Positions 1-8,011 of a DNA stretch of 64,000 bases are shown one piece after another. Both the position numbers and the translations under genes were made by a program. Position 1 is the first letter of the stretch, and the number at the start of each line of letters is the position of its first letter. Source of the stretch: Microcaldota archaeon (lineage in GTDB: Archaea > Micrarchaeota > Micrarchaeia > Micrarchaeales > CABMGC01); the NCBI GenBank assembly GCA_021796225.1, contig JAJYOL010000004.1, forward strand, positions 41,026-105,025. The letters are read 5' to 3'. The notes under the pieces were generated by a model, which saw only the letters and a program-made list of their open reading frames with translations, did no database searches and was not told the DNA's origin.

Positions 1-303
1 ATGTATAATATAACAGCACCGAATGCAATTATTCTAGCAGATAGCAGAGATCCTTACATTACGGATAATCCTGTCCATTTTGAATATCACGAAAAAAATC
101 GTAAAAGAGGACGCATGCCTGGGCAATTGCGACTGCGCGTAAGATTCATGCAATATTCTACGCAGTGGCACGATTACCTCTACGTATCGAAAGACGAGAT
201 GAAAGAACTTCTGAACGGAACTGGATGGCGCGTTTCAAAGTTTATCAATTCGGAAGGATTCCGCAGAAACGGCGTATATGTCGCTATAATAAAGAAGATG
301 TAA
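1..303 (+). CDS. SAM-dependent methyltransferase, C-terminal part only (5' end outside window)
   Basis: The 100 residues align along their whole length with the C-terminal part of the complete methyltransferase at 2351-3094 (shared RDPYITDNPVHF, GRMPGQL, RVRFMQYST, YVSKDEMKELL). The ATG at base 1 corresponds to the middle of that protein, so it is an internal codon and the gene must begin before the window. The SAM-binding motif I would lie upstream and cannot be checked. The first ~170 bases are clearly diverged from the second copy, whereas from about base 172 the two are almost identical, which suggests later homogenisation of the 3' ends. Substrate unknown. Confidence 0.75.
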   Translation: MYNITAPNAIILADSRDPYITDNPVHFEYHEKNRKRGRMPGQLRLRVRFMQYSTQWHDYLYVSKDEMKELLNGTGWRVSKFINSEGFRRNGVYVAIIKKM

Positions 304-973
304 TCCGTTTCGTTCTGCTCTTCCCTCTTGTGCCATTACGCTTCTCCGCTTGCTGCCTTTTCATCCCACACGATCGTGTTGTACTCCTTTGCGGTGTCTA
401 TCGTCCTTATGGGAAGTTTGCCGAACAGCACTTTTTCTATTTCGCCGTATTCCACCTTTACCTGTTCCGGTTTAAGCGTGTCCTTGAAAAATTTGACCTG
501 CTTCTTGTATGCGGAATCGTAATTGTCGAAAACGCCGAGTGCCGTAAAATCGTAATATCCTATAAGCTGCGAACACAGTATGTATCTGCTTATTACCGGA
601 TTCTCATCGTCGGACTTGTACTCTTTTCTAGTTTTCTGCATGTCCTGTTCAAACGTTTTAGGAAGCACGTATTTTCCGAAATGAGACATTACCGATACGT
701 TTTTCGGAATGTCCATCGATAGCGTGAATCGCTTTATGTAGTCCATCTTCATCAGTTTCCAGAATTCGTAGGAAACGGTATTGAAGTGCATGTTCGTCGA
801 TTTCGCTATCTCCTGGAAGCTGACGCGCGCGTTTTCATTGAGTTTCAGCAGCAGATCCTTGTATTTGGGTTTAAGATTCGCGGCTTCGAGAAGAACGTTT
901 CTCAAGGGGAAAAATCCGAGCTGTTTGTGTGCGACTTCCGAAGGCTGCCACGTAACCTTGTAATCGGCAAGCG
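172..973. repeat. Long direct repeat, copy 1 (pairs with 2963-3764)
   Basis: About 800 bases recur at a constant offset of 2791. I see only a handful of substitutions (for example GCAGAAAC/GCAAAAAC near 264 and AAGTTTGCC/AAGCCTGCC near 415). The repeat covers the 3' end of the methyltransferase and the 3' two thirds of the oppositely oriented Lrp-like regulator. Identity stops abruptly at GGCAAGCG|GCAAC in this copy versus GGCAAGCG|CAACC in the other. Confidence 0.93.
336..973 (-). pseudogene. Lrp/AsnC-like regulator, N-terminally truncated copy
   Basis: Reading leftward from the junction, the protein starts inside the family sequence at ADYKVTWQPSEVAHKQLG and then matches the intact regulator at 3127-4173 almost residue for residue to the end (WDEKAASGEA). 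The first winged helix-turn-helix and half of the ligand-sensing region are missing. The ORF-track version continues to 1145, but that extension is only the antisense of the neighbouring forward regulator and has no homology to the missing part. No promoter or start codon is evident at the new 5' end, so it is probably inactive, although the second HTH (VSFQEIAKSTNMHFNTVSYEF) is intact. Confidence 0.85.
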
Positions 974-984
974 GCAACATAGAA

Positions 985-2049
985 GTGGATGATGCAGATC
1001 GCAAATTACTGATGGCTTTGAGCATGAATGCCAGGCTTCCGATACCTCGTCTTGCGAAGCTCGCAGGGTTAAGCGAACAGGCTACGCACACGAGGGTGAA
1101 AATACTCGAAGAAAAGTTAGGGATAAAATATCTGTTAGAAACCAACTTGGAAAGTTTAGGTTATATAACATATCTTGTTACTATAAAATTCCAAGATAAT
1201 ATACCTACTTCAAAAGAAATCGAAGAAACAATAATGGACGAGAACCACATCATATTCGCAGCAACAACCAAAGGGGAATATGATATACTGATGTATCTTA
1301 TCGATGAAGATCCTGCATCTGCCAATGAACATTTTGTACGTTTGCGGTATAAGGAACCTCTTATTAAATATAAAGCGATTTGGAATTTTGGGTACATAAC
1401 CAAATCGCTATCATTTGTTCCACTTAACGAGACATTTATTGAAAACATACTAAAAAATAAAATAGGATCTAAATCTAAAGATATATTTCAATCCCACACT
1501 GGTTCATTGAAACATCGAGAGTTTTTGTTGTTAAAGGAATTGAATTCTGACAGTAAAGTATCTTTTTCTGACATAGATAAAAAATACAATTTAAACAAAG
1601 GAACATCGCGATACGCTTATCACAATCTTAAAAACAAGGGATTAATTGTAAGACCTACGATATCCATGACAAAAGCCGTTGCTAAATATACTGGCATATT
1701 GCAAATCTACAATATAGATTATGAAAAAATACGTGCCAATAGATACAAATTTTTGTTAGATTTGAATGAACACGGATCGGTTGTTGATAGATGTTGTTTG
1801 GCTGGAAATATCGGGTCGCCAAATGGTGCTATGGGTTTATTTCCGTTATCATATGACTTTGAATTAGAAAAAACAGCGGAAAGAGTAAAAGATGAACTGC
1901 AAGGAAGTATAGTAAACACTCTCATCATTACGGGCATAATAAAAGGAGAACTTTGCTACAGAAGAACGGATTCAACCTATACAAAGAATTATAAGGTATT
2001 AACAGAAATGGGCAAAGTAACAAACAAAACCCAAATTAATTATAACTAA
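985..2049 (+). CDS. Lrp/AsnC-family regulator with two winged-HTH units, AT-rich
   Basis: A predicted DNA-binding regulator. The N-terminal winged helix (DRKLLMALSMNARLPIPRLAKLAGLSEQ) is followed by an Lrp-type alpha/beta ligand domain. A second helix-turn-helix (FLLLKELNSDSKVSFSDIDKKY) and a second ligand-type domain follow. The overall order and length (354 aa) match the intact regulator at 3127-4173, but sequence similarity is low. The start used is GTG; it sits only about 11 bases from the breakpoint that decapitated the regulator on the other strand, so the true 5' end and promoter may also be lost. The gene is visibly richer in A+T (AAA, AAT, ATA codons) than its neighbours, which suggests a different origin. 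Effector unknown. Confidence 0.7.
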   Translation: MDDADRKLLMALSMNARLPIPRLAKLAGLSEQATHTRVKILEEKLGIKYLLETNLESLGYITYLVTIKFQDNIPTSKEIEETIMDENHIIFAATTKGEYDILMYLIDEDPASANEHFVRLRYKEPLIKYKAIWNFGYITKSLSFVPLNETFIENILKNKIGSKSKDIFQSHTGSLKHREFLLLKELNSDSKVSFSDIDKKYNLNKGTSRYAYHNLKNKGLIVRPTISMTKAVAKYTGILQIYNIDYEKIRANRYKFLLDLNEHGSVVDRCCLAGNIGSPNGAMGLFPLSYDFELEKTAERVKDELQGSIVNTLIITGIIKGELCYRRTDSTYTKNYKVLTEMGKVTNKTQINYN

Positions 2050-2350
2050 TACCCACTGTTTATCATATTATCACTCATATTTACTATATCTCACTTACTT
2101 ATAAAGTTATCTTATCATTCAATTACTGTTCACTCCAACATATGCGTTGGCAATTACCACACAATACTTCTGATAGACACGATCCAAAAACAAGACCTTC
2201 TATATATCGTACACTAAAACAATCAGGTACGAAAGGAAGACAGTCTAATACGAACCGTTCATTTTTACACTCATATCTATAATTTATGAAATAGTACTAT
2301 AACTTCTTTAATATGTGCTTGTGATTTGTATTACCAAAATAGGTAATTTA
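2050..2350. other. AT-rich intergenic stretch, no gene recognised
   Basis: About 300 bases between the AT-rich regulator and the methyltransferase. It contains stop codons in all frames, no tRNA-like arms and no convincing inverted repeat. TATA-like strings (ATAATTTATG near 2278, CTATAACTTC near 2297) may supply the promoter of the methyltransferase gene. Its base composition matches the preceding gene rather than the rest of the window. Confidence 0.5.
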
Positions 2351-3094
2351 ATGCAATATTCAAGAGCAGATGCACACGGTCAAGTAATACTAAAGTATTT
2401 CAACAAAGAACACAATTTCGATGTTGTTGAAAGGGAAGACGGTTTTGTCAACGTGGACGAAGGTGCGAAACTCTATTTTTCCAAGTATGGCGAATGGGAC
2501 AAAAGCGAGAGGCAGGCCATTCGGCATGCCCATGGCAGGTGTCTTGACATAGGCTGCGGCGCTGGCAGGGTCTTGCTGTATCTGCAACAAAAAGGATTGG
2601 ATTGCGTCGGAATAGACTATTCACCACTTGCAATAAAGGTATGCAAGCTCCGCGGTGTCAAGAATGCAAAAGTCATGGGCATAGACGACGTAACCTCTTT
2701 CAGAAAAGGCGCGTTCGACACGATAATAATGTACGGAAACAACTTCGGTTTGTTCGGCAATAAGAATAAGGCAAAACGCCTGCTTAAAACGCTACACACG
2801 ATCACGTCTGACAATGCGACGATTATTGCCGAAGACAGAGATCCTTATATTACGGATAATCCCGTTCATTTCAAATATCACGCTAGCAATGTCAAACGGG
2901 GAAGAATGCCTGGACAATTGAAGATTCGCGTAAGATTCATGCAGTACTCAACACCCTGGTATGATTACCTCTACGTATCGAAAGACGAGATGAAAGAACT
3001 TCTGAACGGAACTGGATGGCGCGTTTCAAAGTTTATCAATTCGGAAGGATTCCGCAAAAACGGCGTATATGTCGCTATAATAAAGAAGATGTAA
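2351..3094 (+). CDS. Class I SAM-dependent methyltransferase
   Basis: A 247-aa protein with a clear class I methyltransferase motif I, LDIGCGAGRVLLYL, an acidic residue at the end of strand 2 (CVGIDYS) and a motif IV-like DTIIMYGNNFGLFG. The start at 2351 (MQYSRADAHG) is preferred over the ORF-track start 12 codons upstream because the extra residues resemble no part of the fold. The substrate cannot be read from the sequence. The C-terminal 100 residues are shared with the incomplete copy at the window edge. The gene converges with the Lrp-like regulator at 3127 with 32 bases between stop codons, and this pairing is repeated in the truncated copy, so the two may have moved together. Confidence 0.8.
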   Translation: MQYSRADAHGQVILKYFNKEHNFDVVEREDGFVNVDEGAKLYFSKYGEWDKSERQAIRHAHGRCLDIGCGAGRVLLYLQQKGLDCVGIDYSPLAIKVCKLRGVKNAKVMGIDDVTSFRKGAFDTIIMYGNNFGLFGNKNKAKRLLKTLHTITSDNATIIAEDRDPYITDNPVHFKYHASNVKRGRMPGQLKIRVRFMQYSTPWYDYLYVSKDEMKELLNGTGWRVSKFINSEGFRKNGVYVAIIKKM

Positions 3095-3764
3095 TCAGTT
3101 TCGTTCTGCTCTTCCCTCTTGTGCCATTACGCTTCTCCGCTTGCTGCCTTTTCATCCCACACGATCGTGTTGTACTCTTTTGCGGTGTCTATCGTCCTTA
3201 TGGGAAGCCTGCCGAACAGCACTTTTTCTATTTCTCCGTATTCCACCTTTACCTGTTCCGGTTTAAGCGTGTCCTTGAAAAATTTGACCTGCTTCTTGTA
3301 TGCGGAATCGTAATTGTCGAAAACGCCGAGTGCCGTAAAATCGTAATATCCTATAAGCTGCGAACACAGTATGTATCTGCTTATTACCGGATTCTCATCG
3401 TCGGACTTGTACTCTTTTCTAGTTTTCTGCATGTCCTGTTCAAACGTTTTAGGAAGCACGTATTTTCCGAAATGAGACATTACCGATACGTTTTTCGGAA
3501 TGTCCATCGATAGCGTGAATCGCTTTATGTAGTCCATCTTCATCAGTTTCCAGAATTCGTAGGAAACGGTATTGAAGTGCATGTTCGTCGATTTCGCTAT
3601 CTCCTGGAAGCTGACGCGCGCGTTTTCATTGAGTTTCAGCAGCAGATCCTTGTATTTGGGTTTAAGATTCGCGGCTTCGAGAAGAACGTTTCTCAAAGGG
3701 AAAAATCCGAGCTGTTTGTGTGCGACTTCCGAAGGCTGCCACGTAACCTTGTAATCGGCAAGCG
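2963..3764. repeat. Long direct repeat, copy 2 (pairs with 172-973)
   Basis: Near-identical counterpart of 172-973 at offset 2791, here embedded in two complete genes: the 3' end of the methyltransferase and most of the Lrp-like regulator. Because both genes are whole on this side, this copy looks like the parental arrangement. Confidence 0.93.
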
Positions 3765-4173
3765 CAACCTGCGTGCCTTTGTCCCATCTCACGTACTCGT
3801 CTTTCGAGGGCGCGTTTGCGTATATGAAAAGATCGAACGTGCCTTTGATCTGCGCGACAACCTGTGGTACGCGTGATTTCGCCAGAAGCTTTCCTATTTC
3901 CGTGAAATCCGGCTTTTCGTCAAATCTTGCTATTATTATGTGTCCGTTGGTAAATCCTAGCGCTTCCTCATTCAATTCAGGAACGTAATGTATGCCGAGC
4001 TCCGTTTCCAGTTTTTCCATTCGCAGCGCTACCGAGCGTCTCGATACTCCGAGTTCGTTTGAGATTTTTGTCAAGGAGGATCTCGAATCCTCCGAAAGAA
4101 CCCTGAGTATCTTTTTCGATACGACGTTGTATCTCTGATTGAACTCGCTGGTAAAATTCTCTTCTGTTTCCAT
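3127..4173 (-). CDS. Lrp/AsnC-family transcriptional regulator, double winged-HTH
   Basis: A 348-aa regulator with an N-terminal Lrp-type winged helix (SKKILRVLSEDSRSSLTKISNELGVSRRSVALRMEKLE), an alpha/beta sensor region, then a second HTH (YKDLLLKLNENARVSFQEIAKSTNMHFNTV) and a second sensor-like region. On the minus strand an ATTTAAAAAG TATA-like element lies about 27 bases before the ATG, consistent with a leaderless transcript. It is divergent from the EamA-type transporter at 4288, a layout common for Lrp-like regulators that control amino-acid exporters; control of that gene is an inference. The 3' two thirds are duplicated at 336-973. Confidence 0.82.
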   Translation of the reverse strand: METEENFTSEFNQRYNVVSKKILRVLSEDSRSSLTKISNELGVSRRSVALRMEKLETELGIHYVPELNEEALGFTNGHIIIARFDEKPDFTEIGKLLAKSRVPQVVAQIKGTFDLFIYANAPSKDEYVRWDKGTQVALADYKVTWQPSEVAHKQLGFFPLRNVLLEAANLKPKYKDLLLKLNENARVSFQEIAKSTNMHFNTVSYEFWKLMKMDYIKRFTLSMDIPKNVSVMSHFGKYVLPKTFEQDMQKTRKEYKSDDENPVISRYILCSQLIGYYDFTALGVFDNYDSAYKKQVKFFKDTLKPEQVKVEYGEIEKVLFGRLPIRTIDTAKEYNTIVWDEKAASGEA

Positions 4174-4253
4174 GCATTACATATACTGGCTTGCCTTTTT
4201 AAATCATTTCCAAAATAACAGATATTGCTGGTATTTTTTGAAATTTACATTAC

Positions 4254-4263
4254 GTTTAAAAGC
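4254..4263 (+). promoter_or_regulatory. TATA box of the DMT transporter
   Basis: CGTTTAAAAG centred about 29 bases before the ATG at 4288. This spacing matches an archaeal TATA element with initiation at or next to the start codon and supports the internal ATG over the ORF-track start at 4225, which lies upstream of the element. Confidence 0.5.
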
Positions 4264-4287
4264 AGATGTTCAAAATCACTATTAAGG

Positions 4288-5595
4288 ATGAATTTGGACA
4301 TTAAATTGCGCGCAAATACGTTCATTTGCATATCGTTATTCTCGGGAGGGTCCTTTCCTGTATTGCTTTACTTTCTTACGGGGGTAAACATTGCAGAATT
4401 GCTGTTCCTGTTTTCCGCTTTGTTCATTCCTTCGGCACTCTTTTTTGTCGTCGCATCCGGAAGGACGAAGACGCTGAAATCCTATTTGTCGAATAAGAAA
4501 AGCCTATTCATGATCGGCATTACCGGATTATTGATGTACGTGCCGATGGAATTTCTGATAGGCTATGCGGAACACTTCGTAAGCGCGTCGCTTGCGACGG
4601 TAATATTCCGCACGGCGCCGATACTGATGCTCCTGTTTATTCCAACGTTACTCCGCGAAAGGCTGACAAAGACGCAGTTCATCGCCCTGATGCTCGGATT
4701 TGTCGGCGTATTCATAGCCGTCACCGGCGGAAATCCGATGTCGCTCCTGCATGGCGGCATTGGTAGCAACTTGCCAATAATAGCGATGCTTCTGCTGGCC
4801 GCATTCTCATACGCGCTATCATCCATACTGATAAAGAGATACGTATTCGACATGCAGTCCTCACTGTTCATATACAGCATCTTCCTGTTTGCTTTTTCTT
4901 CCATACTCTTCGCGTCATGGGGCTTCCCACTTTCGCATCTTACGCCGCTTGACATAGGATTGATACTCTACATCGGAATAATTTACAACGTGTACAGTTT
5001 CTACATTTACTTCTACGCGTTCAGGATACTGAAGACGACGTTCTCCACGAACCTGTATTTTCTCTCTCCGTTCGTAACGTTCTTCTTCGCATGGCTGGTT
5101 TTGGGCGAGACGATAAAGCCGTATTATCTCATAATAGGCGCGCTTGTCGGTGTCGGTATATTGATACAGAGATTCGATGCGGTAGGCGGAACGTACAGAT
5201 CAAAAAGCCGCAGCAAATTCGGAAATTCCGTTCTATTCGACGTAACCGGCGCATTCGTCAACACGGGAGAAACCGCGATAAGGAATTCACTATCCGCAGG
5301 CGGAAGGGTGATCGCATTAAAGATAGAAGGAAAGCATACGGATAATGTGCGCAATTTTCTCGGTTCAAACGATGAAGCCGGGGTATATACGGACAATCAC
5401 GCGACGATAACGCAGGAAGCGGAATTCGTGAGAAAAGTGGTCGATGCGAAGCCCGGCGATATGGTGGTCCTCAAGGCAGGTCATCCCGATGAGGCGGAAC
5501 GCTTCTTTACGGGGATGGATGCGAAGGTATTCGGTGAAACCGGGTTAATGGAATCGGATACGTCTTCCTCGGGAACGGTTATTAAATCCGAATAA
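4288..5595 (+). CDS. EamA/DMT-family transporter with extra C-terminal soluble domain
   Basis: An inner-membrane carrier of the drug/metabolite superfamily. The first ~305 residues form about ten hydrophobic helices in two EamA halves (for example ATVIFRTAPILMLLFIP and KTTFSTNLYFLSPFVTFFFAWLVLGE). Members of this family export amino acids, sugars or other small solutes; the substrate here is unknown. Unusually, about 120 hydrophilic residues follow the last helix (from KSRSKFGNSVLFDVTGAFV). They look like a folded alpha/beta domain with a repeat-like NTGETAIR / TDNHATITQE texture that I do not recognise. The start at 4288 is set by the TATA spacing. The divergent Lrp-like gene may regulate it. 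Confidence 0.8.
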   Translation: MNLDIKLRANTFICISLFSGGSFPVLLYFLTGVNIAELLFLFSALFIPSALFFVVASGRTKTLKSYLSNKKSLFMIGITGLLMYVPMEFLIGYAEHFVSASLATVIFRTAPILMLLFIPTLLRERLTKTQFIALMLGFVGVFIAVTGGNPMSLLHGGIGSNLPIIAMLLLAAFSYALSSILIKRYVFDMQSSLFIYSIFLFAFSSILFASWGFPLSHLTPLDIGLILYIGIIYNVYSFYIYFYAFRILKTTFSTNLYFLSPFVTFFFAWLVLGETIKPYYLIIGALVGVGILIQRFDAVGGTYRSKSRSKFGNSVLFDVTGAFVNTGETAIRNSLSAGGRVIALKIEGKHTDNVRNFLGSNDEAGVYTDNHATITQEAEFVRKVVDAKPGDMVVLKAGHPDEAERFFTGMDAKVFGETGLMESDTSSSGTVIKSE

Positions 5596-5666
5596 ATTGC
5601 AAATATTTTCCATTTTTTAACAGAGTATTTAAAGGAAGAAAGGGCAAATACTATCAGGCGTTCAAC

Positions 5667-5819
5667 ATGGCATCAAAACAAACAGGAACTTCAACGGTGC
5701 AGCTTGTACAGCAGATTGCAACGGGATATACCTGCTGGATGTGCAAGTCCGCATACGAGACGCCGTCAGATTTCCTCTGGCACATAAGGGAATGCAAGGA
5801 AGCACAGCCAAGCCAGTGA
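5667..5819 (+). CDS. Small single zinc-finger protein (50 aa), missing from ORF track
   Basis: Reads MASKQTGTSTVQLVQQ... and carries one finger: YTCWMCKSAYETPSDFLWHI followed by REC, that is C-x2-C-x12-H-x3-C, a C2HC variant of the classical C2H2 finger. A TATA element (AGTATTTAAAGG, about 5624-5634) sits some 37 bases upstream, and a 7-bp hairpin follows the stop, so it looks like an independent short transcription unit. Small zinc-finger proteins of this size are common in archaea and are thought to bind nucleic acid or protein partners; the role here is not known. Confidence 0.72.
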   Translation: MASKQTGTSTVQLVQQIATGYTCWMCKSAYETPSDFLWHIRECKEAQPSQ

Positions 5820-5820
5820 A

Positions 5821-5844
5821 ATATGCCTTCGGCCTGAGGCATAT
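5821..5844 (+). terminator. Hairpin just after the zinc-finger gene
   Basis: ATATGCC (5821-5827) pairs with GGCATAT (5838-5844) around a 10-base loop, starting one base after the TGA stop. There is no long T-run, so a termination role is plausible but not secure. Confidence 0.4.
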
Positions 5845-5966
5845 GCTATTTATATCTTACTGAGCATATACTACACTGTAAGTTTGCAATGCACAGCATA
5901 AGCTCGCTGTTGCAAGTGCAATTCCTAACGGAAACGCACGCTGCAAGAATATACAAGTTGATTGTA

Positions 5967-6512
5967 ATGAAATTGAGGCCTGCAAGATCAATACGCGGAA
6001 TAATGAGCCAGCCATGGGCAAGATACTCTGTAAAGAAGCCTAGGAAGAACTACATCAAGGCGCTTCCGCACACGAGCCTTCTGATATTCCAAATGGGCAA
6101 CAACAAGCCTACGTTCGACTTGGAACTGGCGCTCATATCCGAGCAGCATGTCAATCTGCGCTCGAACACGCTCGAAGCCGCAAGGCAGGTATCGAACAAA
6201 TATCTGGAACGCGAGCTTCTGTCAAATTACTATTTAAAAATAGTTCCTTATCCTCACATAGTCATAAGGGAGAAGAAGAGAGCTACCGGTGCAGGTGCAG
6301 ACCGTATCTCGCAGGGTATGTCTCTGTCATTCGGAAGCCCGTCTTCTGTAGCGGCAAGAATACAGAAGGGACAGACCGTCTTCCTGCTTCGCACGCTAAG
6401 CGTGAACAAAAAGGTAGCGAGGGAAGCACTGAGCAGGGCCGCGAAGAAAATGTCCGGCACTTACACCATAACGATGAAGGAAATGCAGCCTGTAGGAAAG
6501 ATACTTAACTAG
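5967..6512 (+). CDS. rpl10e: Large-subunit ribosomal protein L10e (uL16)
   Basis: The 181-aa product matches archaeal L10e: N-terminus MKLRPARSIRG, then IFQMGN near residue 42, ALISEQHVNLRSNTLEAARQ, and the conserved YYLKIVPYPHIVIREKK region. It binds 23S rRNA near the tRNA sites of the large subunit. The start is set by homology at 5967; the ORF track runs 26 codons further upstream (MHSISSLLQVQF...), a segment not typical of L10e. The nearest TATA (ATTTATATC, about 5849-5857) would start transcription close to 5880, leaving an unusual leader of roughly 85 bases, or else an N-terminal extension. Confidence 0.9.
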   Translation: MKLRPARSIRGIMSQPWARYSVKKPRKNYIKALPHTSLLIFQMGNNKPTFDLELALISEQHVNLRSNTLEAARQVSNKYLERELLSNYYLKIVPYPHIVIREKKRATGAGADRISQGMSLSFGSPSSVAARIQKGQTVFLLRTLSVNKKVAREALSRAAKKMSGTYTITMKEMQPVGKILN

Positions 6513-6547
6513 TTGCGCTTCTTTATCATAATGTTTTGGTAATCAAC

Positions 6548-8011
6548 ATGTCGGAAGATGCGGGCATAAACGAAATCGTAGACCGAAGGATGTTCTACTA
6601 TCCCGGATTTTCAATATATAACGAAATGAGCGGATTCTACGACTACGGTCCCATCGGGCTTAGAATAAGGCGCAATGTCGAATCCGCATGGAGAAATCTT
6701 TTCGTGGAGAGATTGGGCTCTCTCGAAATCGAATCGACCACCATACTTCCCGAAGCGGTGCTCAGGGCAAGCGGCCACGTTGCGACATTCACCGATCCGA
6801 TAGCGGAATGTTCGAAATGCGGAACCGCATACAGGATAGACAAGCTGCTTGAAGAATTCTACGAAAAGCAAAACGATTCCGCCAGCCTCAACGCCGTGAA
6901 GAAGCTTACGATAGACGAGATGGAAGAAGGCATCGGCAGGAACAACATCCTATGCCAGAAATGCGGCGGCAAGCTTACCAAAGTGGAACGCTTCAATCTG
7001 ATGTTCAAAACTAACGTGGGGCACAAGGACGACGTCGCATATCTACGTCCGGAAACCGCACAGGGCGTATTTCTCGATTTCAAGGACATATTCCGCGCAT
7101 ACGGCATGAAGCTTCCTTCCGCAATATGCCAGGTGGGAAAGGCGTACAGAAACGAGATATCGCCGAGGCAGAGGCTCGTGCGCATGCGCGAGTTCACGCA
7201 GATGGAAACCGAATTATTCTTCGATCCGGAGCAGCAGCAGGAACAGCTCAACAGGATGCCGCTCGACGAGATGCTTAAGACGAAGGTGCGCTTCGTTCCC
7301 GCGGGACAGGAGAACGCAATCGAACTGTCGCTCGCGGATTTGGTGAAGGAGAAACTGATACCGAACAAATTCTTCGGCGCAATGCTTCATTTGGAACACA
7401 GGCTCCTCGCGCATCTGGGCATACCGGATGACAAATACCGTTTCAGGCAGCTCGAGAAGGAGGAGCTTCCCCACTATTCGAAAGGCAATGTCGATCTTGA
7501 ACTTTCCACGGAATACGGATTCATAGAGGTCGCGGGCAATGCGTACCGCGGCGATTACGATCTCTCCGCGCACGCAAAATCGTCGAACAGCGACATAAGC
7601 GTCGTAAACGACGGAAGAAAGCTCACTCCGCACGTCATAGAGGCAAGTATAGGGCTCGACAGGCTCATGCTCGCGCTTCTTTCGAATTCCGTCGCAAATG
7701 ACGGAAGGGGATGGTCATGGCTCAAGATTCCCGAATCGATTGCTCCTTACAAATATGCGATATTTCCACTGCAGAAGGATGAGAAGCTTGTGGGAAAGGC
7801 ACTCGAATTGCACAACAGGCTGCACGATCTCGGGATAACTTCTTATTATTCGGAAACCGGAAGCATAGGCAAGCGGTATGCCAAGGCCGACGAGATGGGC
7901 GTTCCGTACTGCATAACCGTGGATTTCCAGAGCCTTGAAGACGGTACGGCAACGGTGCGTATCCGCGATACGACAAAACAGGAGCGGAAGGGCATCGGTG
8001 AGATTTCGTGA
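6548..8011 (+). CDS. glyS: Glycyl-tRNA synthetase (class II, archaeal/eukaryotic type)
   Basis: Charges tRNA-Gly in the cytoplasm. Class II signatures are visible: the N-terminal YPGFSIYNEMSGFYDYGPIG block, motif 2 in FRNEISPRQRLVRMREFTQMEAE-like sequence (seen as YRNEISPRQRLVRMREFTQ), and motif 3 near IEASIGLDRLMLALL. Two Cys pairs (ECSKCG and LCQKCG) form a zinc insertion about residues 85-145. The anticodon-binding domain is at the C-terminus (YAIFPLQKDEKLVGKA). At 487 aa it is shorter than many archaeal GlyRS. The ATG at 6548 is preferred to the TTG at 6536. The stop codon overlaps the start of the OGG1 gene. Confidence 0.95.
   Translation: MSEDAGINEIVDRRMFYYPGFSIYNEMSGFYDYGPIGLRIRRNVESAWRNLFVERLGSLEIESTTILPEAVLRASGHVATFTDPIAECSKCGTAYRIDKLLEEFYEKQNDSASLNAVKKLTIDEMEEGIGRNNILCQKCGGKLTKVERFNLMFKTNVGHKDDVAYLRPETAQGVFLDFKDIFRAYGMKLPSAICQVGKAYRNEISPRQRLVRMREFTQMETELFFDPEQQQEQLNRMPLDEMLKTKVRFVPAGQENAIELSLADLVKEKLIPNKFFGAMLHLEHRLLAHLGIPDDKYRFRQLEKEELPHYSKGNVDLELSTEYGFIEVAGNAYRGDYDLSAHAKSSNSDISVVNDGRKLTPHVIEASIGLDRLMLALLSNSVANDGRGWSWLKIPESIAPYKYAIFPLQKDEKLVGKALELHNRLHDLGITSYYSETGSIGKRYAKADEMGVPYCITVDFQSLEDGTATVRIRDTTKQERKGIGEIS

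Noticed and set aside
165-722. Long plus-strand ORFs at 165-722 and 3016-3513
   Set aside because: They are the complementary-strand shadow of the Lrp-like regulator plus the methyltransferase end; duplicated only because the underlying DNA is duplicated.
974-1145. N-terminal extension of the truncated regulator in the ORF track (336-1145, minus)
   Set aside because: These residues are the antisense of the forward Lrp-like gene and have no similarity to the missing N-terminus of the intact copy.
7214-7633. Minus-strand ORFs across the GlyRS gene
   Set aside because: The GlyRS reading is unambiguous; the opposite frames have no recognisable domain or start signals.
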